A stretch of DNA of 64,000 nucleotides from Symbiodinium natans (GCA_905221605.1 CAJNDS010002457.1:633501-697500), one strand, 5' to 3'; shown: positions 1 through 10,785, numbered from the stretch's first letter. Notes: generated by a model not told the origin, from the sequence alone. Translations and numbers: made by a program.

Positions 1-83
1 CTCTTTTCAGGATGGCTTTTGAGGGGAATGAGGAGGGACCCCCTTAGAAGGGACCCTTAATCTTACTCCCTTTCATAACCCCT

Positions 84-150
84 ATATATATATGTATATA
101 AATAAATAAATATATATATATATGTATTTATATATATGTATATGTATATA
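84..150. repeat. AT-rich microsatellite
   Basis: Imperfect (TA)n / (TAAA)n / (TATG)n run. Similar runs lie at 5335-5550, 11680-11702, 54095-54142, 54905-55014, 56398-56440 and 59750-59935. Confidence 0.9.
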
Positions 151-547
151 TACCTAATATAGTCTCTGTATACCTCAGTAGCCCCTCAATAACCTTGGCT
201 GGTGTGTGGGGGTGTGCCGACAAGCAGTAACTAGAATCGGGTTTTGGGGGCTATTATAGTATACTTAAATAGAAAACAGAGGGGGTATTCTTAGTAAGTA
301 TTCCGACGCCTACTTATATAACCCCCTGTATCTAACCCCAACCGGAATGGAGGATTGAAGGGAATTTTTCGAGCAGTCCGGGGGGGGAAACCGGCTGACG
401 GGCCCAAGTTGCGCGAGAGAGAAAAAGGGTCCTCGGACTTGGGGCTACGTATTTAGGGTTTAGGGTTTAGTTTAGGGTTTAGGGTTACCCCCCACCCCTC
501 CACCCCCTCCCCAGCGACGAAAGCCAACACCCTCAACCCCTGGACCT

Positions 548-652
548 TGGCATGTTCCCCCCCTATTCTAACAGTCCTCAATAGGAAGTATAGCACGCCC
601 CCTATGAAAATCCGCTTTAGTAGGGACTGTGAGAATAAGGGAGAACATCCCA
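548..652. mobile_element. family B TIR element (diverged copy)
   Basis: Reads GGCATGTTCCCCCCC...GGGAGAACATCCCAA with an inner dyad ACAGTCCT / AGGGACTGT. The ends and inner arms match the better copies at 16971-17068 and 40272-40366. No ORF. Right after the TIR the sequence becomes CCCTAAA repeat. Confidence 0.65.
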
Positions 653-939
653 ACCCTAAACCCTAAACCCTAAACCCTGCGCTTGAGTGGGAATCTGGCG
701 GATTGTCATGGTGAGAACCTTCCAACCGAGTCCTTGCCTGCCTTGTGCGAGCGCGAGAGCCGAAACCCTAAACCCTAAACCCTAAACGCTAAACCCTAAA
801 CCCTAAACCCCAAACCCTAAACCCTAAAGCCTAAAGCCTAAAGCCTAAACCAACCCTTCAAATCCTCACAGGGCTGAAGTGGAGTCGGCCTTCCTTCTTG
901 GAGAGGCGGGGCGAAAATGGGGCTTCATGGGTGAAACTT

Positions 940-1050
940 GGGATGTGCCCCCTTCTACTAGCAGTCCTTATACGGATTATACTTGGGGGGTTAGGGTTTA
1001 GGGTTTAGGGTTTAGGGTTTAGGGCTTCTTAGTATAAGAGGAAACATCCC
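940..1050. mobile_element. family B element interrupted by a telomere-type array
   Basis: Left arm GGGATGTGCCCCCTTCTACT at 940 and right arm AGTATAAGAGGAAACATCCC ending at 1050. The middle is replaced by about five TTTAGGG units (988-1025), so the array arrived after the element. Confidence 0.65.
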
Positions 1051-1799
1051 GAAGTGAAACATGCAAAAGCGGTTTGGAGATACGGTTGGGGGGCCAACTC
1101 TGAAACAGAAACAGGCGTTGAAGGGCTTGGGCGGGGACATTTTATGTTTTCCCTTATTGGGGTTAGGAGGATCATAGTCAGGAATATTTTTTAGAGGGTT
1201 TTAATTAAGGGCAATTATGAAAGATTAAGATGTAGGGTTGGGAGAGAGTTTAGGGTGTATAAGGGCTTGAGGTTTTTGTGGCTCGGTTCTGTTCGAGTGG
1301 AGTTGGCCACCTTCTGCAGAGTTTCCTTTGCGCACAGGATTCGGAGGTCAGGGGGTACTGAAGAACCTGGCTAACGAACCCTACTTGATATCTTACGAGT
1401 TGCCGTAGCGAGATTCAATATATTATAGGGTGTTGTAGCACACTAGAGTGAGCACACTTTACACTTTTTGGGATACCATAATCCCCTATAGAACTGAAAG
1501 TGTAGACTTTTTTGGGGCTGATGAACTCAGCAACTAAGCTACTCTGAAGAGGCTCCTAAACCCTCAGCCTCGCCCCAAGCCTTTGTCAAGAGCGCTTCGT
1601 GGCCTTGACAGACGGGTAGTGTACCTTACTAAAATTGGACATAGACGCTTTTTGAAGGTACAAGGTAGCCCTAAATCCGAAACTCTCTCCCTTTCAAGGT
1701 TACTTTAGGCAACTTGACTTGAAGGCTCACGGTACTTATTAACTGATTATAACTGTACTTAGTTATAGCTGTACTTATATCCATATTAGGGCACTTGAC

Positions 1800-1872
1800 G
1801 ACCGCCGAAGCCTCCGCAGCCGAGGCGCGAAAGCAGCTGGCAGCGGCTGAGAGCACGAAGCGCTCCTTGACG
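1800..1872 (+). CDS. putative internal exon, coiled-coil protein (gene 1)
   Basis: Between an AG acceptor (TATTAG) and a possible GA donor (ACG|GAAGGC). One frame reads TAEASAAEARKQLAAAESTK then RSLT, rich in Ala, Glu, Lys and Arg, typical of a heptad coil. GC-rich codons contrast with the AT-rich flank. It is the first of a series of similar exons up to about 13.3 kb. Product unknown. Confidence 0.45.
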
Positions 1873-2099
1873 GAAGGCCCATCCCCTGCTTGCCTAATGG
1901 GGAGATCTCGGGTTTAGGGCTTAGGGTTTAGGGTTTAGGTGAACGTGCTGCATCACGAGGCCTGTTGCAAAAAGGGTGAACGTAATGTCTAAACATGTAG
2001 GGTTTAATTGGGGTTGTGCGGGTTTGGGAGGTTTTGGGCTGATATTCCTGAAAGAAGCAAGAACATCTCTTTAATCTGTACCGAGCTCCAAGCACAGTG

Positions 2100-2273
2100 T
2101 AAACCCTAAACCCTAAACCCTAAACCCTAAACCCTAAACCCGGCTTGTCGTGTTCAGGGGCTTGTGCAGGGTTGAGGGGTGGGGCCGAACCTTTGGACTC
2201 CCAAACTTTGGACCTTGCATTGGGTTTAGGGTTTAGGGTTTAGGGTTTAGGGTTTAGGGTTTAGGGTTTAGGG
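2100..2273. repeat. CCCTAAA array followed by TTTAGGG array
   Basis: About six CCCTAAA units (2100-2143) and seven TTTAGGG units (2222-2273), separated by about 78 bp of unrelated sequence. The orientation is tail-to-tail. Confidence 0.9.
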
Positions 2274-3368
2274 CCGGTCCCGTCGAGCTTGGAAGATGGA
2301 CCTTTGGAATTCCTTGGGGACCAAATGAACCATCCATCAAAGGGTTTATGGCTCTTTGAACCTTACTACATCAGTGTTAGGGATCCTTTTTACTTTTTGG
2401 GTTGTGGGCTTTCTTATATATAAACAAAAAGGATCCTTTTTTCTTCCTAGGGGAACAGGGATTAAGCTTAATTGCAATGCGTGTAGTACAGGGTATATGG
2501 CCCCAAATTTTGGGGTTCTATTGGTCCCCCGGATTTGCCTCCCTGGTACTGGTAAGGAGTTCGCTGTGTCGGTTGGTCAGAGAACAGAGAGAGAGCGGGA
2601 GGTACGGAGAAAGGAGCACTCAGACCGTTTCGCGTGGCAGCTTTAACCCGTAAATGTTGGTGCAAACCCCTCACCAGGTCAGCAAGCCCATACATCCCAC
2701 ACGTCCCGCAGACATGGAGATGCAGGCTTCACTTTCTGGGTCGGCCTTGCTGCCCCAAAGGCCCATATCCACTCATGAAAGACTGAGCCCAAACCGCCCC
2801 TCCAACAAAATCATGAACACCCTTGTGTAGCTTCAGGTACATTCCTGAGGGCACATGCATCCATAGGGCAAATGCGTCTAGGGTTTTGAGTCTTGGTGAC
2901 TCTAAATCCTAAACCCTAAGAGCCTTATTTTAAGTTCAACGGTCGCGAGCCTGTCAGGCCTGGAGCTTGAGAAGTCGGCCCTTTGCCCAGCGAAATGGTT
3001 GGGTAGGGTTTAGGGGTTAGGGGTTCGGGTGTTAGAGTTTGCAAACTCTAAACTCCACAGCCCCAACAAGGGTGCCTGTTTTGGAGTGCTCTTATAATGA
3101 AAGACGATTGCATACTGGGGTACCTGAGGCATATATATCTCCTAGTCTAGCACGCGCCCATGTAGTGTCTTTGGGTTCACACTTCCAGCAGGCAGTGGAG
3201 TGATGTTCGACAGGGCTCCGAGAGTCAATCAAGCCTTCCTTGTTTTCGAGGTTCCATTATGAATCTTGGGCAACCTACATCAAAGCAGGTTTTGCGTTGA
3301 GGCTTTAGGGAACAGGTTTTGGGTTCGTATAAGAGTTCTTAGAAGGAACAACCGGGAAGCCTTCGCAG

Positions 3369-3405
3369 GAAGCGGAGCGCTTGAGGGCGGAGGTCGCGCG
3401 CCGCA
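3369..3405 (+). CDS. putative internal exon, coiled-coil protein (gene 1)
   Basis: Follows CTTCGCAG. The frame reads EAERLRAEVARR, then a possible GC donor (AA|GCCCAG). The Glu/Arg/Leu composition and heptad spacing match the other gene 1 exons. Too short to identify. Confidence 0.45.
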
Positions 3406-3909
3406 AGCCCAGTTGTTGGCCAGTGCTGGCTGCAAGGGCAACAAACAAAAATCCCGAAGCCGCCCTAAAATGCCTTACAGCCCTAAAACCTAAGCTCTAA
3501 ACCCGGAAAAAAAAAGAACCTGCAAACTTGGGGCATGGCGCTCGAAGGTCAAATCCTCCAACTTACCCCGAGCGTCTGCTGAATGTAGCCTGCGCCATGT
3601 GGGATTGAGGGCTGGGGAAAGTGCGCCAGGCTTCTAGGCTCCTCAGGAGTTTGTTGAATTTCTAGGCTTAAATACCCCCACCCCTTGTACACTTAGGGTT
3701 CCCCGAAAGTGACCTGAATTATAGTTCAGAGAGAAGACCAGATGAAGAGAACCCACGAAACCCTGATCTCACCTGCTCAACTTACGTGCACACGCGAGTT
3801 GCTGGCTCGGTGGCCTGGAGGATTCATTGCACCCCCGACCTACCAGCATGCCCCATAAGCCCTGAAAGCCCGAAGCCGTCAAGGCTAAGAACAAGATCCG
3901 GCTCTTAAT

Positions 3910-4060
3910 CGAGGACCCAGAGTCTCAGACTAGGCCCGTATTCCCTATTTGTGGGGGTTAGGTTCTTTCAGAAGCCCCTGGGGGAAAAAAAAGGGCACCC
4001 TTTGATTCCTAGCCCTAAACCCTTCAAAGGGCACCCTTGCCCTTCCAGGTTTCTCTTGGG
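3910..4060. mobile_element. short dispersed repeat, 3 copies in window
   Basis: GGACCCAGAGT..TAGGCCCGTATTCCC ... AAAAAAAAGGGCACCC ... CTCTTGGGT. Recognisable relatives lie at about 22093-22190 and 63092-63205, with the same order of blocks. Confidence 0.55.
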
Positions 4061-4684
4061 TGTAGAAATTCTTTCGCACCTTCAGGACTGGTATCAGATC
4101 GCGGCTGCCCCAGAAGACGTACATCGCAGGGTTGGCATTGTAATTCGGAGGTGTTTTGGCGGCTTAGGTTTTTAGGTTTTTAGGGTTTCGGGTTGCGGGT
4201 TTAGGCTGGAGCCCTAAATCCGGCTTTTTGCGCGAGTGCTGGGGGGGGGGGGGGGGCCGCCCCTAAACCCTAAACCCTAAACCCTCCTTGCGGGAGTTTC
4301 ATGGAGGTGAGCTGACCGGCGCGCGGGAGTCAGCCTTGGTTGTGCCTCAGCTCAACGGATTCTTGGGGTTCGGGTTGAACCGGTTTAGGGTTTAGGGCTT
4401 AGGGTGTAGGGTTTAGGGTTTAGGCTTAGGGTTTAGGGTTTAGGGCTTAGGGTTTAGGGTTTCGAGCACCCCAAAGTGGATGGAGCACACGGCACAGGGC
4501 GACCTCAGATTGCCAGGACCTTTGTTGCAATGCTTGTGCACGAGCAGATGGTGTAGAGATAGCCGGGGATGTAAGTAGGATCCTGAACCCCAAAGCCTAA
4601 ACCTTAAACAAGCTAGGATCTTAAAACTGCCCCTGAGTAAGGAGTCCGAGATGTCGCTCCAGCCTGGGACTTACAGCACCAGAT

Positions 4685-5038
4685 TTGCTGTCTTTGCAGG
4701 TTTTTGTTGGAGTTCTTGACAGGCGGGATATCCCAGCAAGCCTATGCATGCGCTTTGCTGTCGATGCTGGACAGGTGGTCGATCCTTTTAGCTATTGCAC
4801 TGCACAGAACCCTAAACGAAGAGCGTCTAACGTGGCGACTTTCATGATTTGCTGTGATGGACGACAGCGCTTCAGCGAAGCTTGCACCTGGTGTGCTGCA
4901 TTAAAAAAATTGCTTGCAATCGAATCTATGACCTCCCGCAAGCCGATGTTTGATGGTCGCCGTGCCAGCAAGCAAATTACTCGGATTGACTGTGACATGT
5001 CGAGAACCTTCACGTTCTTTGATGGTATCCTTCCGTAG
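4685..5038 (+). CDS. open segment of unknown nature (possible exon)
   Basis: A 117-codon open frame follows a plausible acceptor (TTTGCAG at about 4699). Composition is protein-like rather than repeat-like: DRRDIPASLCMRFAVDAGQV near the start, FDGRRASKQITRIDCDM near the end. No family recognised. It is much longer than other exons here, so it could be a retroelement fragment or chance. The overlapping minus-strand ORF 4792-5205 is an alternative reading. Confidence 0.3.
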   Translation: MLSLQVFVGVLDRRDIPASLCMRFAVDAGQVVDPFSYCTAQNPKRRASNVATFMICCDGRQRFSEACTWCAALKKLLAIESMTSRKPMFDGRRASKQITRIDCDMSRTFTFFDGILP

Positions 5039-5114
5039 GGTTCAGGGTTTCGGGCAGTGTGAACCATGAAGGTGTGCGTTTTGGGTGTATGGCCTTCTGT
5101 TGAATGGAGCAGAG

Positions 5115-5169
5115 AATGCAAGGCGCATGCTGGCGAAGCTACAGCACGACTATTCCGAGCTGTCGGCAG
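5115..5169 (+). CDS. putative internal exon, coiled-coil protein (gene 1)
   Basis: After GGAGCAGAG the frame reads NARRMLAKLQHDYSELSA, an amphipathic helix, ending at a possible GC donor (G|GCAAC). Fits the run of coiled-coil exons. The short overlapping minus-strand ORFs (5139-5488) translate AT microsatellite. Confidence 0.45.
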
Positions 5170-5334
5170 GCAACAAACCTCATTGTTGAAAGCTGACACG
5201 CACAAACTCTAAGCCCCAACAGGTCCGAAATTTCCGGTCTTTTCGGGACATGCTGATGAGCTTGTAGGGGTGAGAGTTCAGGGCGCGCGGTCTTGGATGA
5301 TCGGCCCAAGTACCCAACTTCACCCAAGACATAT

Positions 5335-5521
5335 ACACACACACACACATATGTATATATATATATACACAGATATAAACATGTCTCAATATTATCTTGA
5401 TGTATGTATACAGAGTACATGTAAATAAATCGATAAATAAATAAATAAATATAAATATATATATATATTTATATTTATATATAAACATCTAACCCTATGT
5501 ACTCATATGTGTAAAAAAGAA

Positions 5522-5550
<29 letters not shown>
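5335..5550. repeat. AT-rich microsatellite cluster
   Basis: (CA)n, (TA)n and (ATAA)n runs, including a pure (TA)n run at 5523-5550. Confidence 0.9.
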
Positions 5551-5553
<3 letters not shown>

Positions 5554-5685
5554 GCATACACAGAATTACCCTAAGCTGCTAAACGTCCTGTCTTCGCTAA
5601 TTGCAGAGGCTTGGAAGAAGAGCGGGAAGCAAGGCACGCCGGGACTTGAATCCCGTTGACCCCGAATCCTATAGGTGCCTGAAGA

Positions 5686-5755
5686 ATTCGAATTGGGTTT
5701 TGGGGGCTTCTTATAGAATGGTAGTCTTGTTCCGACCCCTATATTTGAGGTCACT
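5686..5755. mobile_element. family G element, short copy
   Basis: GAATTGGGTTTTGGGGGCTTCTTATAG ... TTCCGACCCCTAT in blocks. Shares both ends with the copies at 19429-19528, 22319-22435 and 61203-61307. Confidence 0.5.
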
Positions 5756-5867
5756 CTTGAGTGTATAGGTTTCACCTTAGATACGCCTTTATTTCTGCGG
5801 GAGCGGAGTGGAGTTGGCTTGACAGGGAGCAGTCTGGGTTCGAGATGGGTTTACTTGTGAACCTGGC

Positions 5868-6060
5868 TACTATTTGCTTAAGAACCCCCGCAAAAGGGTT
5901 TAGGGGTAAGGGTTTAGGGTTTTAGGGTTCTGCTCTTTGCTTAAGAACCCCCCGCCCCCCCGGAAAAAGAACATCCAATATTCTTCCTTACAAGGGCAAT
6001 ATGTAACAAAGGGGTCACGATTCTTTTACTTTTTTGGGAGGGTTCTCAAGCATTTGGTAG
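5868..6060. mobile_element. family C TIR element with duplicated left end
   Basis: Left end TACTATTTGCTTAAGAACCC (5868) and right end GGTTCTCAAGCATTTGGTAG (to 6060), with the family C core (ATATTCTTCCTTACAAGGGC). The left end occurs twice (5868-5888 and 5933-5952), separated by about 45 bp of TTTAGGG-type repeat. Confidence 0.75.
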
Positions 6061-6424
6061 GTGGCAATCTTCCAGGTTTGGAGCATGTGGCCTCAACGCG
6101 CTTCCCTTCAGCTGACAGACGAATAGTAGGTCCATGGTCCTACGTCCAACCTACGCAATAGTGCATATGGTCACTTCTCCAAAATATGTTTGTGGCCCTC
6201 ATTAGAAGGCGGCCCCTCTTGTTTAGGGGAACCCAAAAGGAGGCCAGAATTTCAGAGAACTGACCATATAGGGCTAGGGACGACAACCCACGAAACAGCT
6301 CCAGTGCACCCAGACGAGAGAGCTTTGAATAAAACAAACCTCCGCGGAGGAAGGCAGTCGAACAAGAAAGGGGCAGCCCTAGTTGATGTAGAGATATAAG
6401 GACCCAAATTTGGGTTGTAAGGAT

Positions 6425-6503
6425 GGCTTAGGGTTTAGGGTTTAGGGTTTAGGGTTTAGGGTTTAGGGTTTAGGGTTTAGGGTTTAGGGTTTAGGGTTTA
6501 GGG
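6425..6503 (+). repeat. TTTAGGG array
   Basis: About 11 near-perfect units. A second array of 12 units lies 130 bp downstream. Confidence 0.95.
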
Positions 6504-6632
6504 AGCATAGTAAGGGGGGGCCCTTCCTAGAGCGTGTACCCATGTCTCCATGACTTCGTGCCCATGGCGCAATCCGACGCCTCGCCCTCTCCTAGAGATG
6601 CGACGGGTGTCTCGAAGGACCCCGGGATTGAG

Positions 6633-6717
6633 GTTAGGGTTTAGGGTTTAGGGTTTAGGGTTTAGGGTTTAGGGTTTAGGGTTTAGGGTTTAGGGTTTAG
6701 GGTTTAGGGTTTAGGGC
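6633..6717 (+). repeat. TTTAGGG array
   Basis: About 12 perfect units, same orientation as the preceding array. Confidence 0.95.
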
Positions 6718-8737
6718 ACGTCATACTCATGCGCTTCCCTACTTTTTTACTACCCCCTAGGTTCCCCCCCCCCCTTAAATAACCTCAACTAGGCTCAATT
6801 GTCCCCAAATAGCCTTAATTGTGGAGGCAATGTATTGTGGGTAGGATAGAGGGGGGAACCCATCAGGTTCTCAGATTCGGCCGTTGAACTTGCGAGCCGA
6901 ATGTTGGGAGGTCATATATGAAGAGCAACTGCATAAAACAAAAACAAAACAGACAAGTGAAGGCAACACACACACACACACAAAATCACGTGCGGGCGCG
7001 TGCAGGTGTGCACGCATGCAACAAGCATGTATGCCGCTGAAAATTTGAGCAGGGTTTAGGGTTTAGGGTTTAGGGCTAGCTTCGTTTGAAGGCTTTAATG
7101 CCCTTAGACCATGCTGCGAGGGCTCATGTGTGTTTGCCAGTTGGGAGGGATTGGTTTTGGGTTTAGGGTTTAGGCTTTAGGCTTTAGGCTTTAGGGTTTA
7201 GGGTTTAGGGTCTAGGGTTTAGGGTTTAGGGTTTAGGGTTTAGGGTTTAGTTCGAAAGTGAATTTATGGGTTTATAGGGTTTTGTTTAGGGTTGAGTTTA
7301 GGGTTTATAGGGTTCAGTTTAGGGTTCATAGGGTTTAGTTTAAGTTTAGGGTTTAGGGTCTAGGGTCTATTGGCTATTGTTTCTTGGGGTCGTGGCTCCT
7401 GGCTTTTGGAAACGGTCCGCAATTCATGGCCCCCACGCCCATGCGAGACCCTGAATGCTTGGATGAACCCTAAACCCTAAACCCTAAACCCTAAACCCTA
7501 ATGCATGAAAGCCCGGGCGTGAGCAGGACTATCCAAAGGATGTGTGGCCGGGCACAAATTGGTTTGATCATCTCGTGCTTCAAGCCCTAAACCCTAAAAC
7601 CGCAAAAGCCTAAAACCCTAAAACCCTAGAACCCTAAAACCCTAGAACCCTAAAACCCAAAAACCCTAAAACCCCAGAACCCTAAAACCCTAAACCTTTC
7701 CATGATCCTCACGGTGCATGAAGTAGCCGTACGGCTATGCTACGTGTCAGTGCGTTGCATGGGGCCGAGGGCTGGCATTCTCGGAGGCCCTTTTGCCTTA
7801 GCAAGTAGGGTTTAGGGTTCAGGGTTTAGGGTTCAGGGTTTCTGGTTTAGGGTTAGTAAGGTGGGTATATGGGGATGATCATAGGGATTCTAGGGGATGC
7901 GCAGTAGAGTTGCCTCCTGCACTGAGGCTAATTCTGCAAAAGGTGCCTGTAAGATTGGCTGCAGTAGATGTCAGGCGATCGGCCAGCTCAAGCAAAGCTT
8001 CACAGCGCCTGCTTGCGATGTCCCGAAGACCCTAACCCTAAACCAAAGAAACCCTAAACCAGCAAACCCTAACTGCTCTTGCAGGAGTTCCCGTGGGCCT
8101 CAGAAGTCAAATCCATAAACCCTAAACCCTGAACCCTTCAATCGCAGGCCTCATGTGTTCTCTTCAGCGGCATTCCAGGGGCTCAGAGGGTCTAGGGATT
8201 GAATTCTCAGCCCCGGTCTCAAAATCAGCCTAAACCCTAAACCCTAAACCCTAAACCCTCGGGCCCTGGGGTTAATTCTCGGAGTTTAGGGTACCGAAAT
8301 GCCCCGAGGTTGCTTCGGACTGTCGGTGCATCCATGCCCGAACTGGCCGCGGTCTTGGCTTGTAGGGTTTAGGTTTTGGGATTTGTAGGTTTTAGGATTT
8401 AGGTTTCAGGGTTGAGGACTTAGGGCTTAGGGTTTAAGGTTTTGGGTTCAGGGTTTAGGACTTAGGACTTAGGGTTTAAGGTTTTGGGTTTAGGGGCTCG
8501 TTGAAAGACAGCAATGGTTTCGGCTTAGGGGTTTCGGGCGCTCTCTTGTGGCTGCTTCATGTCGCTCCAAAACTGCGCTTGTGCTCCGCGTCCCTACCCG
8601 AGGCCCCTCCCCCCGCCACCCTCCACCCTGCACCCTTCACACGCCACACCCCCCCCCCACCACCCGAACATAGGGGTTCCAATAGGGTTTAGGGTTTAGG
8701 GTTTAGGGTTTATAGGGTTTACCCCACATGACCATCC
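6718..8737. other. non-coding, repeat-rich stretch
   Basis: No exon I can support. Contains TTTAGGG-type arrays (7050-7075, 7160-7250), a CCCTAAA array (7467-7500), an 8-mer CCCTAAAA array (7585-7700), a (CA)n run (6968-6982), part of a family H element (7873-7920) and small arrays (7805-7850, 8228-8260, 8365-8490, 8683-8718). Confidence 0.55.
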
Positions 8738-8745
8738 GCCATGTG

Positions 8746-8838
8746 CCGAGGACGCTGCTGAGGAGGCGATCCACAGTCCCATGGACGCTTGGGTGCACGT
8801 TGCGGTCCGGTTGAGTGTCGGCTACGGAAGATGGAGCA
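8746..8838 (+). CDS. putative exon (gene 1)
   Basis: After GTGCCGAG one frame stays open and reads DAAEEAIHSPMDAWVHVAVR followed by LSVGYGRW, mixed acidic and hydrophobic. It is bounded downstream by a CCCTAAA array. No family recognised. The 3' edge is unsure. Confidence 0.35.
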
Positions 8839-8988
8839 CTAAACCCTAAACCCTAAACCCTAAACCCTAAACCCTAAACCCTAAACCCTAAACCCGTTTA
8901 TGGCCTTCTGTAGCTAGAAGCACCAGGGCCCTGGAATTGAATCAAAACCGAAACGATGCTGCCGGACACCAGCTTCATTGGCTGCAAG

Positions 8989-9035
8989 GAGAAGTGCCGA
9001 AAGCGGCTCCGCGAGAAGAGGCTGCTGCTCCCACG
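8989..9035 (+). CDS. putative internal exon, basic coil (gene 1)
   Basis: After GGCTGCAAG the frame reads EKCRKRLREKRLLLPRN, a strongly basic amphipathic helix. Fits the gene 1 series. Confidence 0.4.
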
Positions 9036-9143
9036 TAACCCGGCACCCTAAACCCTACACTGGCTTGGTACGATAAGGAAAAGGATGGTTTAGGACTCCT
9101 TGCTCTGAATTACTCTGGGCTCCCCCTTTTAAATAGAAAGCCT

Positions 9144-9167
9144 TCCCCCCCCCCCCCCCCCCCCCCC
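9144..9167. repeat. poly-C tract
   Basis: About 20 uninterrupted C. Comparable C or G tracts sit at 4241-4256, 14437-14453, 17970-17987, 20667-20682, 37548-37563, 47434-47450, 54301-54325, 55380-55398, 55970-55988, 60067-60085 and 61567-61580, several of them within TIR elements. Confidence 0.9.
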
Positions 9168-9320
9168 GGCCCCACTCCCCCCATCATACCCCGGCTTAAG
9201 TCCTTAAGCCACCAGGAGGCGAATCGAAGCTTCCCTGCAAAAGGCAGTAGCTGAGAACGTGTCTTGGGAGCACGTTGGCCCCCTGCTGGGAAGCCCTTGT
9301 GACAGAGTAAGTATGGTTGC

Positions 9321-9400
9321 TGGGGGGATTATCATAGGGATTCAAAGGGCTACTAAGTAGACTTTCTACAAAAGAGAGCTTCTAAGTGGGGTCCTCATTA
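9321..9400. mobile_element. family H repeat
   Basis: ATCATAGGGATTCAAAGGG...CTACTAAGTAGACTTTCTAC...GAGCTTCTAAGTGGGG. Related blocks lie at 7873-7920, 28068-28130 and 29156-29212. Ends are not sharply defined. Confidence 0.45.
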
Positions 9401-9808
9401 GCTTCATTTCGGGTCAGGCGGGAAGGGTTTGGAAATTAGGGTGTCGGGTTCATCTGGTATGTGGAGTTTCTAGTAGACCCTGCTTGGGTAGATGTGCGAT
9501 GAGCCACGAGTGCGCGTGACAGATGCATGCAGCATGCTGAAGTCAGACTGCGCCGGCATGGAGTTCAGTTCCGGGCTCAAGCGGGTTTAGGGGATGGCTT
9601 AGAGACTTCCAAACCCTAAACCCTAAACCCCTAAACCCACTTCGGCATAAGGAGCGCAGCCGCCGCGAGCGCGAGGCATCTGGACAGAGCAGCTGTTCTT
9701 TGTGTTTTGAGGAGCTCTACTACCTTCAAAAAGCGAGATTTTGGGGTTTAGGGTTTGGGGTTTAGGGTTTAGAGTTTAGGGTTTAGGGTAACCGGACGCA
9801 AAAGGATT

Positions 9809-9897
9809 TAGAGTAACCTTGTACCTTAAAAAGGACATGCTTTTTCAAGAATTAAGGTACGTCATCCGTTTTTTGAAGGTACAAAGGTTACTCTAAG
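9809..9897. mobile_element. family I TIR element (complete)
   Basis: TAGAGTAACCTTGTACCTTA at the left and the inverted AAGGTACAAAGGTTACTCTA at the right (arms about 20 bp, one indel). No ORF. Halves or diverged copies lie at 1620-1680 and 27676-27760. Confidence 0.75.
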
Positions 9898-9901
9898 TAA
9901 A

Positions 9902-10015
9902 CCTCGCTATAAGGGGTTCCCCCTCACTATACTAAGTTTAGTTCAGGGACGTATAACCTAAGATAGGATCCCTTTCACCCAATTTAGGGCCCCTATAACT
10001 CTACTTGCTCCCGGA
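9902..10015. mobile_element. family A element, diverged
   Basis: Core blocks ACTATACTAAG, GGACGTATAACC, TAGGATCC, CCCAATTTAGGG and ACTCTACTTG in the same order as the intact copy at 34985-35107. The outer TIRs are worn. Confidence 0.6.
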
Positions 10016-10139
10016 CTTCCCTGTTGCAGCGACTCATGCTTCACGAGATTTAGGGTTCAGAGGGTTTAGGGTTTAGGGTTTAGGGGTTAGGGGTTAGGGT
10101 TTAGGGTTTAGGGTTTAGGGTTTAGGGTTAGGGTTTCAG

Positions 10140-10189
10140 GCTGCCCATGAGCAGCGGTTGCGGCGCATCGCCGCGGACAACGCATCTAA
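10140..10189 (+). CDS. putative internal exon, coiled-coil protein (gene 1)
   Basis: TTTCAG acceptor, then AAHEQRLRRIAADNAS, then a GC donor (AA|GCTGCA). High Arg/Glu/Ala content and heptads. One of the cleaner exon calls in gene 1. The opposite-strand ORF 10128-10451 is a shadow. Confidence 0.5.
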
Positions 10190-10617
10190 GCTGCAATGGC
10201 GCCAGTGGAATGACTGTCTGGGAGTGGGTATTGACCATTTGCAGTTGACTCGTGCGACTCGTCCTATAGGTCTTCCCCAGCATCGGCCTTTGGCCGACGC
10301 TAGCTAGCAGCTGCTTGCTTGGATCTCGTGGCCTATATCTACGCCTCCGTGAGCGAGTCACGCTCAACTCTCTTTCTTTATCTCTTGCTCTCTTTTTTGT
10401 CATCCTCTCTCTCTTTCTATCCTCTTTGTTTCTGCATGCAGTACATCCCAATTAAACTACATCTCCCAACTCGCAACCTGCCAGAGAGCCCCAGACCAGG
10501 ATACATGCTCCAGTCCAAACATCGGGCTCCCGAAGCACCCAGATCGACAGATTGCAGCCCCCACTACACTGCCAAGATGCTGGTCAATACTGTCAGCTAA
10601 GCCTGAGAGCGGGGTAA

Positions 10618-10785
10618 AGGGTTTAGGGTTTCCGGTTTAGGTTTCAGGGTTTAGGGTTTAGGGTTCAGGGTTTAGGGTCTAGGGTTTAGGGTTTAGGGAA
10701 ACAAACCCTAAACCCTAAACCCTAAACCCTAAACCCTAAACCCTAAACCCTAAACCCTAAACCCTAAACCCTAAACCCTAAACAG
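10618..10785. repeat. head-to-head telomere-type array
   Basis: TTTAGGG-type units with variants (10618-10699) run into about 12 perfect CCCTAAA units (10704-10785) across the junction GGGAAACAAACCC. This is the orientation a telomere-telomere fusion would leave, and it would form a large hairpin. Confidence 0.9.

Larger units (their letters stand above)
1..1799. other. non-coding, repeat-rich stretch
   Basis: I see no convincing exon before 1800. The stretch holds an AT microsatellite (84-150), a family G element (about 230-310), small TTTAGGG/CCCTAAA arrays (453-487, 763-850, 988-1025), two family B elements (548-652, 940-1050), half of a family J element (1130-1200) and half of a family I element (1620-1680). 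Two minus-strand ORFs (453-653, 1671-1856) are translations of repeats or shadows. Confidence 0.6.

Noticed and set aside
4940-4990. FDGRRASKQ as another copy of the LDGR..LQ repeat
   Set aside because: Only DGR is shared, there is no Pro-rich stretch before it and it lies 55 kb away.
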